Part shown: piece after piece, positions 36,101-48,100 of the stretch | Position numbering within the stretch: the first letter of the stretch is position 1 | Layout: the number at the start of each line of letters is the position of its first letter | NCBI GenBank assembly: GCA_023512835.1 | Contig: CM042091.1 | Coordinates: 2,552,553 to 2,616,552 of the forward strand | Length of the DNA: 64,000 bases | Source of the DNA: Taxillus chinensis | Taxonomy: Eukaryota; Streptophyta; Magnoliopsida; Santalales; Loranthaceae | Reading direction: 5' to 3' | Translations under genes and position numbers: made by a program | Notes under the pieces: generated by a model | Told to the model about the DNA's origin: nothing | Seen by the model: only the letters and a program-made list of their open reading frames with translations | The model's database searches: none

Positions 36101-39100
36101 CCATCGTCAATTGCGTTATTACTTCTCTCCTTGGGAATGAATAAGTAAGACCGTTGTTACTCTTGACAATGAGATTGATGGGATGGAAGGTGTTGAGGGT
36201 GTTGGTGTCGATTGTGAGGTGAGATTGATGGGTAAGAAGATGTAGATGTGGATTGACAGATGAGGTTTCATACATGGAAGTCAGTTCTTTTGGAGTTAGT
36301 GGTGTGATATTTAATGAAATTACAACTGTTTGGCCAACTATTGGTATCACAAGTGCGCTTGGGCTTAAAGAAATTACAATTTTTTTATCCATGATCTTTT
36401 ATAATTTTATCATATTTTATTTATTAAAAATATATATTATTGTGTGTCAGCATGTGTTGCATGTCATGTACTAGTGTTTGTGTTACATTGCATTTGTAAA
36501 CATAGGTAAATAGGTTTGAACTAATCAGACAAAGTATTGTAGTTGAAGTGATGCTTAGATTGCATAGTATTGATAGAGATATCCAAATAAACATTCCCAT
36601 GAATCATACACCTTGGTCATGGTAGAACATAGTTGCACATTTATATCTTTCAATGCACTAGAGTAAGGCCCATTCTCGTAACAATGTCAACTGTAAAATA
36701 ACAAGTTATGCCAAGTTAGTATTGATGTTGAATACATCTTCTAATGGCAAATTAGCTTGTGATGATAGTATAAATGAAGACCTTTCAGAAGAATTCCACT
36801 TAAAAAAATTATTGAGTTAGTTCGAAATAAGAAGATAGTAGGATACAAATGAGTGTTTGCGATAAAATACAAGTAAAATGTGATGGTTAAAAAATAAAAG
36901 GCTGAATTAATTGTCAAAAGTTACACTCAAACGTATGAAATTGATTATCAAGAAACTTTGGCTCATGTGATTCAGATTAGTATTGTTAGAGTTATTCTCT
37001 CTTGCGACTAATTTAAATTGGCCGTTACGATAGTTTGATGTGGAGATTGCTTTCCTTAATGGTGACTTGATGGGAGAGGTGTATATAGATCCTCCTACAA
37101 ATTTTACACCGAAATAGGTAAAGTTATGCAAGTAAAAAAAGACATTATATAGTTTGAAGCAATCACCACGAGCTTAGTTTGGTCGATTGAGCCCTTTAAT
37201 GCAGGCATATGGTTTCAAGCCGGATTTAGTTGATCATATTGTATTCAATAAAATATTATTTTGCTTATTGTTTTTGTTGATGACATGATTGTTACAAGTA
37301 ATAATCAAATGGAGATAAAAAAAATCGGTGTTATTTGATGATGGAATTTGAAATGAAGGATGTAGGAGCTGTAAAATACTTCGTAGGTATTGACGTATCC
37401 CAATCTAAATAGAGAAATTTTCTCTTTCATCGAAAATATATCTTAGACATCTTAGCTGAAACTAATAACTCGACATAAGAACTTGCAAATTCCTATTGAG
37501 ATAAACTATGGTCTAACTATTTATCTTGATCAAATTCCAGTCAACCAGAAGATAAATTAAATGTTAGTGGGAAAACTGGTCTATTTGACTCATATTAGAC
37601 CATATATATCATATGTTAGTGTTGTGAGTCAATTTATGTATAATCTGAGTAGTCTGCACATGAGTGCCTTGAATTGTATTATAGTATCTTTAAAGTTTTT
37701 TCCAAATATGGACGCCTAGATAGATACACTGACTATAGCTTTGTTGGATTTAAATTCATTTATAGATGGTAATTTAGTAATTTGAAATTTTATAGAAGAA
37801 ATAAAATATGATTTTTATAATTTTCTTATCCAATGTAAAAAATGAATATCGTACTCGAGCTCACATGACTACATGTTTTTTTGCGTTAGTTATAACTCTC
37901 AAAAGTTAATTTTTTTTTTAATAATACAGTTGTTATTGAAATAGCTAATAATTTAATACAACATGATAGAAATTACATTAAGGATATCTAAATGAAGGTT
38001 TTCTATAATACGAGAACATATTAATTCGTTGATATGATGACTCATGGTTTTTGGCGTTTCTTTCCACTATTCTTTGTCCAAGTTGGACATTTGTGATATT
38101 TGTTCAAGTTAGAATGAATTGTATATGGTTATAAGTAGTTGTATTTTTTGACGTATAAAAAAAAGTAGTTGTATTTTTTGAGAGTATTATGGCTATCACT
38201 AATTGGTTATTTAAAAAGGGTTCTTATCTAATTATGTCTTTTCAATCTTTTTATAGATATATGGTATTCTTTCCATGAATAAATAAGAATGATTTTTTTT
38301 TTTACATTATTTTCTTCTAAATTGATTGACACTTTGTTTGACAAGATTTGGTTCATGTTGACATCACAGTTACTCATTTGCGTATTAGGATCAACGGATT
38401 AGGATCAGCATATTAACCTACTTATTAAATCCTTAACTGTTACATGAGTTCAGGTTATTTATTACAATTCGGGTATGATTGACATATATGCCCCAACTAA
38501 AGGGCTGTGTTGAATATCTAGTATCTCTTATTCTTGGTAGTAGTTGATTAGTCTCTTCTATTTTAGGTATGCTTATAATGATTTACCATTCATCTATAAA
38601 TAAAATACTCTGTTAACTATTTAGTTTATGCGGCATTCCTTGCATTACAAAGAACAAGTCCCACCCTGAAACCAACTGGAAGAGGTGGTCAAACTATTTA
38701 GTTTTGACCATGAACCTCCCATTTGTCATGTATTTTCACACCAGTCTTGCAAATATGATTCCTCAAAAAAGCTATAAACTCATCAAGCTCCCAATCCTAG
38801 GTGGACGTCATAAAATGGCATTCCACCCTTTGGTGGCTCTAACTGGTGCAATAGTTTCCTCCTTGTGGATTGCAATGCTGAAAACTCCCAGGAACAAATA
38901 TTTCAAGGTCCAATCTCCTTACCATGCATCATGCCAGAATGGAATAGAAGAGGTGTCTCATGGTTTCCACACCACCCAATTGAGAAAATCCTCTCATCTG
39001 AATCCCAACTCCTTCCATAGAAACCATGGGGCTGACAAGATTGCTTTGCAAGTTGAAACTCATCTGACTATATTTTCTGTTTTTATATCACATATCCTAA

Positions 39101-42100
39101 ATTTGTTTGACACAAAATAATGAAGCGGTGTTTCTAGAAAAAAAAATCCCTGAAATTGATTTGTAATATGAATCTTTTGATTACCATAAGCTTTTTTTAT
39201 CTATTAATAATTTGTTGATCTCAACCTTATATCTTTACCAACCTTATAAGATTGCTTTTGCTTTCTTGAGCGTTTTCCTTGGAGGAGCGTTTGGAAGGCG
39301 TGGGTGCCATCCTAGGTAGCCTTTTTTGCTTGAAATGCCGTCTTGGAGAAGATTTTGATTGCTGATCATTTGCAGCGCTGGGGTTTTGTTCTGGTTAGTC
39401 GGTGTTACATGTACAAAGCTTCGCCGAAGTATGTGGATAATATTTTCTTTCATTTTCCTTATGCCAGGGGGTTCTGGGACATGGTTTTGGGCCTATTTGG
39501 CATCCTGTGGGTGATGCCTTCATTTCTTCGCGTGTTATTTGCTTGTTAGTTGGGAGTTGTGGGGCGGCATTCGATGGTATGGCAGGCTGTGTTTTATTGC
39601 ATTCTTTGGAGTCTTTAGCGGGAGAGGAATGCGCATGTGTTTGATGATCTGGAGAAGTCCGTTATTGAGCTTTATTGTATTTTTTTTCATTATTTGGGTG
39701 ATTGGTTGTATGTTTTGGGTGGATTTCGTTTTTCTTCCCTTTGGGATGTTGTTAATGACTGTTCCTTTTGATCGGGTTGCTGTTTTAGCATTGTAATTTT
39801 ATTTTCTCACGCACTTCTTGTGTGCGATTTGCATCTAATAAATTCTTCTTACTTATATAAAAAAAAAATCTTTAACAACCTTATACCTTACATAGAATAC
39901 ACATACAAAACACATACACAGGGTCTGTGGCTGGTATTGAAAAATTGGAAAAAAGGATCAAAACAGGCTTATGTTGGGCCTATTTGGTTTGTAATGCATG
40001 GTAAGGCCTAGATGTGACGAAGACCAACACCCGTCTGTGCCTCTGCTGTCGCCACTGCACCTCTACCCTTGTTGTGCCAACGCTGCACTTGGTTACGGTC
40101 GAATCAGTGTTGATACATATATGTGTAATATGTTTTAATTTTTTTTTTCTGTTTTGTTATTATTATTTGATCTGTTTTTATTTTGTTATGTTATAAATAA
40201 TTGTTGTAAAAAAAGGAAAAAAGAAAGAGAAATTGATTAATGTAAAAAATAAATTTAATAAATAGAATATTATTATTATTATTATTATTAGTTTCTACTT
40301 TTGTGACTTATGTGACCTGGGATGATAATGAGTATGGATTTATTATTATTGGATATTTGAATTTAGTTATCATGTTTAATATTTCAAAACAAATTTTGCA
40401 TAAATTTTGTTTTATTTTATTTATTTTTAAATTATTTTTTTTGGTGCCTGCTTCAACCTTACGGAGGTGCCCTTCTTGCCATACGACCGAGGGGACGTAC
40501 TGCAGCGTCTTCATGAGTGTTTTTTTGGTGTTTGTGCAGAAACTAAGGAGAGAGAGAGAGAGAGAGAGAGAGAATAAATGAAATAAAAAAATTAAAACCC
40601 TATTCAGACGAGCTTGGTACATTAAGAGCTTCGATTATTTTGACCACTTTAGATGGTCAATAAGTGGCTTCCTAGCCCGATTTCTGCAGCACTAGATCCA
40701 CACCTGCCAACCTCGTGTGCATTCTGTCCTCGGATTTATCTAACATCTAATTTCCTGTTCAAATTAAAATTTTGGTGAAGTTTTAGTGGCCTGAATTATT
40801 TTTTTCACAACTGTAGACAAGAATAGAACTTATTCTTGCTTCTGGGGTGACTCACCATGTTCTCTCTGCTGGAGCACAGAAATCTAATAGTGACGAAGCT
40901 CTAGAACTTCTGGAAACATGTCTTGAATGCTGCAAGCAGCTCCCCTCATTATGGATCCTGTTTTGTGACGAGCTGATAACTATTTTGGACTCAAAAGCTC
41001 TTCATCCAACAATTATGGAATGGTGAAATTATCTGAGCTTTTTTATGGCAGTGCTTGTCACCTTTCAGTATGATTTATAGTCTAGCAATTGTATTTTATG
41101 ACCATAAAACTAACTTCATCTTTTAGGATTGGAAGATATGTAGGAGACTTTGAATCAATGTTCTTGTCTGATCTTGAAAGTGGCCAGTTGCCTATTAAGG
41201 CTTCATATTGTGATTTAGAAGGTTTGTTTTAGTATGCTGTTCTTCATGCTGATATGTACCTGTGTTGAAGTAGAAAAATTTAGAATTGGAAAACATCTAA
41301 CATTTGATGTTCCTTTTGTAGGTGAACTTTGGATGAACTTGGATGGCAGTATATTGCCAGTTTTCTTGAAATTGAAGTAGTAGAAAAATTTAGAATGGGG
41401 AAACATTTAACATTTGATGTTCCTTTTGTAGGTGAACTATGGATGAACTTGGATGGCAGTATATCTCCAGTTTGCTTGAACATATTGCCTCTAGCTTCTT
41501 CTTCATTGCAGTAATGTTTTCACACTGTTTTTCTGTATAGATGTATTGAAATCAGTAAATCTGTTGTATTTACTGGTGATTATCTCGTTTCAGGTCTGCT
41601 TCACCTTTGATAATGCTTCCAGCTAAATTTCTTTTACTCTCCGTTGTAAGTCTATCAGTAGTTGAAACTAAGAGAAATACTTGAAGAGTAGGTCTAACAT
41701 GCGGCCTTTGTTTATTGCCTGTTAGCTTGAGAGGTTGGCAAATCAGGGCTCTCTTGGAGGAATTGATGCACTGCTTGGGTGTCCACTGCACCTTCCTTCC
41801 TCAAAGGTAAAGCCTTAGCATTTCCTTTCCTAGAGGCTCGTTTTTCTGTCAATTTTTTAACAAGTTGTTTTTTATCGATGTTGACAAACAACTCTGATAT
41901 GATATTGTAAAAGGAAGACAAACTGACAAAGGTGATGAAAAAGATTTCTATATATTTCTGGCTCCTACAAATTACAGCTTCATGCCCCATTTGGTTGCAT
42001 TTGGTGTACTTGGAGTTGTCTTTTCTAGCATTTGAAAGGAGGATGACTCTTTTTATTGCAATGTTAACATGGAGGGTAGGATCCCTTCTTGGCTCCTGCT

Positions 42101-45100
42101 TTTTTTTTTTGGTTGTAGATTCTTCAGTAGGATTTTGATTTTTCTTCAAAAACTTCTTGTTATCCATTTATTGTATATACGAAAGGGAAGAAAAGGGGGA
42201 GAAAAAAAAACTACTACCCATAAAAACAATAGACTTTGTGTTACTGGAGGCAGGGAAGCATGGTCGCTGGTGTGAGGGGAAGGAGTGGGGATGACGGCAG
42301 CAAGCTGATAACCTTTTACTACTGTACGAAGGAGTGATGGTGGTTCGCTGGTATAGGGAAGAAGTTGCATTTGGTGCTGCGCTAGTACAAGGGAGTGGGA
42401 GCAATGAGTGTTTGTTGTTATGAGGAAGAAGGAGCAATGGCTGCGGCATCAATGTGATGTAGGAAAGTGATGGAAACTATGCTATGCTGGTCCAAGGGAG
42501 AGGGAGCGACGAAGCAGGTGGTATAACTCATCCGAGGGATGGGTGGCTGTGGGGATGTGTGCTGTAGCAAACTAGTTGTTGAGCTCTGATTTGCAATTCG
42601 GGGATCAAATCAGGGATCTCCAAATTATAAGCAGGCTAGTGTACTACAAGTTTTTTGTTTTCCTTCCCCACCTCGTAAAATGTTTGAAGACTCTCTCTTG
42701 CCACTGAGGAAGACGGCAGTTTCACTGTTTTATTGTTAAAAATCCGTGTAATGGGGCAAGCTCTGTCTAAATGGCTGTCTTTCGACTGCTAAGCAATAGA
42801 TGAGATGGTTTTACAGCCATCTTCGTTTGAACACTAACCATAGGGTTTGAATGTGACTGATTAAGGTCTGTCGCAGATATGGTGGGTGGTTTAGGATAGT
42901 GTTAGAAGGTCTAGGATTGTTGGAGGTGTGGTAGATTGTGAAACACTTAGACAGAAGAGATGATGAATGGTGGAGAGGAAGGGCTAAAACTTGTGGAGGA
43001 AGAGATGGAGATCGTTGGAGACCTATGGCCCTGATGCCATGTTGACAAACACAATCCTGATACGATATTATTGATAAAGAGCTACATTACACAGGGAAAA
43101 GTATACTCGAACCTTAATACAATATTAGGCCTAATCCCAAGTTGCCAATTAGTAATAAGTGACATAAAAATATAATAATTAAATAATATTGCGCTATCTC
43201 CAACAATCCAATACACAAATTAAGCAATCATTGTTTCATTGTGGTGTTGGTGGCGTTGTTGGACCTCATTCTTCTTTTGTCCATTGAGCATGCTTGATAA
43301 ATTGGTAAATCGGAATAGAGTTCTAGGAATGGCAGATTTATTTTTGTATTATAGGAGTTTGGACTCTTTATCGTAAGCATTGAACTCTATTATGTGCGTC
43401 AGTGGTTCAAACCTAGTCAGGATATATATACACTTATTATTATGTTCCGTATTAGTTAGTGCTGGTTTTTAGTGAGATTGAATTTTAATATGCTTATTAC
43501 TTTGATGCATCAAGGTTTTGGGAATATTTTCTTTCTTCTCAGCCGCTCAGGATGGATTTTTGGTGCCCCCTTCCTGATCTAAGGTTATTGGAATGACCTT
43601 TTCACTTCATTGTGGTTGACTTGTCAATTGCAGTATTTTTCTTGGTCTGGCTGGCGACTTCTAACAGGCAAACAAAAACAGATAGCATGTGTCTCTATTT
43701 ATTATGCAATTAACTGGATAAGGGAGCTGGTAACTGTTTGATTTCAAAATTTTCAACTAAATGCATAGTGTGTTTTCCTGAAAATATTAATTGAATGTTT
43801 ATAATGGAACCTGTAGCTCAATGCCTTCTGTGCCCAAGTTGTAAAATTTCAATGTACAAGTCAGGCTTCAAAGGTTGAAATTATTGACAAGTTATTGAAG
43901 CGCTTAAGGAATCTTGTGTATGTTACCTTTTACTCAACTTCTATAAAAAATTTCCATAATTTATTGTTTTTTGTTGTGATTGTCAGAACAAGGTATTCTC
44001 TGTCAATTCATCTAAAATTTAAATACAAATGTTGAAGTATCTAGTTTTGAATCTAAACATATATAGACCATGCAAAGATGCTGCTAGCTAATAGTATTAG
44101 GATGTGTATTGTGCATCTGTTCTGTAATTCATTAATTTTCCAAATATTGCAACACGTCAGGTTATTAAGTTCTCATCAATTGGATTTACCATTCCATTTA
44201 GTGCTTGATAATGTTAGCAATCTTTTAATTTGAACTCAAATATTTTTGTATCATGCTTATAAATCTTCTTACCTTTCATAATTCCTCTCACAAAGTTTCT
44301 TAGTGAACCTCCTAAATTTTCATATTATATTCTCTGATCCTTTTGCCATTTTTTGGTTGATCAAATGTTAGTTAAATTAGGGAGATAAAGGCACTAAATT
44401 TAAGTGCTGGTGATTCGGCTCAACTGGGACTTGCAAGGGACGATCATTTCTACAATGGTTTCTGATAGTGCACGACCCTAAACTAGCGGTGATATAGAAC
44501 CTGGGAATGAGATAAAGCTCAAAGCATAACCCGACTAGGAGCTGGAACCTCAGTATAAAATGATTAACCTTAACCTATGGCTCGACTAGGAATTGAAATC
44601 TTGGTATAGAACGAGACCTATTGCTTATAAAAAGGCAATCAAACTCGCAACACTTGACTATTATTGCATAATGTTCAACCCAACCGTAGGTGTGAATTGT
44701 ATAGGAGGAAGATAAGGACTTTGTGGCGTGATTTTTTGTTTTGTTTTTAGGGAACAGTGTGAGTAGCATGGTGCCAAAACATTGCCGTGCCATGGCCTGC
44801 ACAGTGCAGCCCCCTTATCTTAATTTTTCTGTGTTTTGGTTATAATTTGAATTAATTACAATTATTTGCATTTTACTGTACACACTGATGGATGGGATTT
44901 GACCACGCAGATTTCTGGAAAGCTTATTGAACAACTACCTCAAAGAATGGCCCTTTTCCTTACCAGAGCTTAATTTTCATGCCGACCATTCTGGATCTTC
45001 AATTTCAAAGCCACCTCTTTACCTTGGTTCCGTGGAAAAGAGGAAGGAGCATATGGAAACCCATGAAACAAAATCCTTGATCAAAAAAAGGAAACAGAAT

Positions 45101-48100
45101 AAGATAGTAAATCCATCAGAAAATTCAGATGTGAATGGAAATGTTAAGCAGCCCACAATTTTGGATATGTTTAGGAAAGCAGGTGCTGTTGCATGTCAAG
45201 ATGTGCCGAATGAGGGGCCTTATTTATCATCTTCTAATGAGCATACATCTGAAGCAGGAGTTTCTCATACGAATGACCATACTGCAGCAATTTTTGTAGA
45301 AGTCTCTGCAGTTCCAAAGGTTCTTGAAGCACAGAAATTAAAATTCAGGCCCCTTTGGGTTGACTGTCTGAATATTTTGGATTTCCCAAAGGTATGTACA
45401 TCAAAAAACCAAGTAAATTATTCATCTTTATATATATTGAAGCATTTTTGGGCATTCATTGAAATTTACCAGTTTTAATTTGTTTGCCCAAAATATTTGT
45501 CATAGCTTATAAGATCACTTTCATATATCCACCAGTTATCCTCATAATATCGAGTCTCCAACACTTCCCAGTCTGCCATTAAATCTAGCAATTATTGATA
45601 CACAATACACCCTACAAAATAATTTTTTTCATGATATGCTTGGGGTGTTTAAAGTTGTAAATCAATGTAGAATGTAAAAAATGTATTGATTTTGAATATT
45701 CAAACTATTTCATTATTAAAAATTAAATAATAGTAATACAAGTAAACTAAAAAACTAAAAATAAAATAATACTTTATAGATTCAACATTTTGCTAATAAT
45801 ATCTTCTTGATAACCTATGTTTAAATTTCTCTTCGTTGATAAAATAAAAAAAGCTAACCTATGTTTAAATCTAATAATATATACAACCCCTCTCTCTCTC
45901 CTGTGCCAGTAGCTTCTCTCCAAATATGGAAGATAGAGATAGCGAAAGTAACTATTAAATCTAGAGGGAGCCCTCTTGCTTCTAGCATTATCCCTCATCC
46001 TTTCCTCCTAACTTTGTTGTCACTTTTCTCTCTCTCATATCTGGAACAGATCCAGCGCCTGATTTTTATTATTGCTATGAAAGTGTAGTTGTCAAATGAT
46101 CATTTGGGTGAATCAATGGGTGATTTTTTTGTTTGTGTATTTGGTAACACCAAAATTAGAGCTGTTATCAATCAGAGCACTGTGCGTGACTGAGTGACAC
46201 TTAGTCTTGCCAAATCCTCGTAACTGCAATCAATCATAGCAATTGATCAAGTTGCCAAAGAGTACACGGGTTCAGCACAACATGATGTAATGAATTCTTG
46301 GAAATATGAATGTTAGAGATATGGAAAGAGGACATAGCCTTGTATGGGGATGAGGGAGTAGCCCAACATGACTTCTTGTACGATTAGGGAATCATTTGTT
46401 GGAATTGTTGAAAGTCCTTGCAGATTTAAGGACTGCTCATAATTCCGTGCCTTTCACCACAGCCCTTGTTTTGAAATTTCGACTGCATGTTTATTTGATT
46501 TATGTTTTGGCTTCACTCTTTTGGATTTTTCCATCCTTATAGGGAAAGATTTCATTTAAATATAAACTGTAATACTATGTTAACCCTTTTGATTTGGTAA
46601 TAAGATATGTGCTATGTGGTAAGAATAATAATGAAAAACTTTTAATTTGGCCTTTGATATTCAGGATGACTCCTGCTGTGTAGATCCTGCTGCTGAGGTA
46701 CAGTTTCAAGTTTATCCTTGTTTGTAACTGATTATTCATTTTCTTACAAATAGACTCACTGCAATCATCTGACTGGATATTTTCTCTTCTAGTTAATCAT
46801 TCATCTGTACCTTTTGCGTGATCTACACAACAAACTACAGTTATATGCTCCTGCTTCCAAACAATTTCCTGCAAGATGCTTAAGCGCTCCTTTAGGCCTC
46901 AGGAGAATGTCAGTAATCAAATTTTTGAGCGAACTTAGACCACTGTATCGAAACCTTAGAAAGCATTTCAATGCTGCACTCCTTATTTTACAGGAAGGTG
47001 AGGTGCTAGCATGTGTTTCCTCCACCCCACACCCAACCCTGCTCCTCTATGGTTGGATAGACTCAATAGGGGTTAAACAATTGATATAAAGTCTGAGGCT
47101 TTGTGTTCTCATGCTTTAGGTGCTGACATAAGTCAGGAGCATTGGAAAGTTCAATCTGCTTCAGCTGGCAACCCAGATATACCTCAATCAGGAATTTCCA
47201 GGTCTTTAGTTTCTATTTCAGTATCTGAAGAGATACTTCGATGTTTCAGTAAGGTGATATTTCCTTATTCCTTCGCCACAGAACACCCCCCCCCCCCCAA
47301 AAAAAAAAAAAAAAAAAAAAAAAAAACAACAACAAAACAAAACAAAAAAACACTGTTGCTTTAGTTTTCAGGTCAGGTTAATAATATAAAACTGTTTCAT
47401 ATGGTTCTGATTGCAGATGCTAAAGTTCCCCGAGTTTCTGATGGATAAATCAATCCTTTCAGAGCTGCTTGGAACCTTCCAGCCTGTGAAAATACCAGAT
47501 AATTTTTTCTCAGACGTATCATCTATCCCAAATTCTGGAAAGATTGATTATCTATATTGTGGTGCATATTGCTTCTTCGAAGAAATCCTGGATATAGGTG
47601 TCTTAATAGTGGTTTAATTTACTTTTGCTATTTGTTTTTTCTCTTTCAGAAATACTTAATGCTGCTTTGATGAATTTGTAATCATGTATGTTTTCTGCAG
47701 CAAGTTCTTTTTCCTTTGTGCTCGCTTCAGAAGTGCTTTTTACTCTAGAATCACTTGTAAACACGGGCCAGAATTTCTTTCAGAAGTCGCTTGAGTTAAA
47801 TGGAAAAAATATGACTGACAGATTTATCAAAGAAATTCTTCCAAAACTACATCACAGACTTGGAGCTTCTGCCCATAAACTATTGTTTTTAAACGGCGAC
47901 AATGATTTCAAGAGTGACTTAAAGAGCAGGGTGAGAGAAGGCTTAATTTTTTGTCTTTCACCTCTACTTTTTCCAAAATATACATCCTAATTGGGCTTTC
48001 TACACAAGTAATTGTAATTTTTGAATTTTCTTGGTGTGTAGTTCACTTTTGATTATGATCTTCTTAGCAGGGCGATTTAGTGCAGAAGATACTGTGTATC

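Noticed and set aside
35656..36392. Minus-strand ORFs in FANCD2 intron 9
   Set aside because: No recognised domain, overlapping frames, inside an intron full of repeats.
38704..39120. 138-codon plus-strand ORF
   Set aside because: The opposite strand carries recognisable LINE protein sequence, so the plus-strand ORF is a shadow.
41877..41910. Candidate intact second LTR paired with 43040-43205
   Set aside because: Only about 30 bp is similar; the rest does not align, so an intact two-LTR element is not supported.
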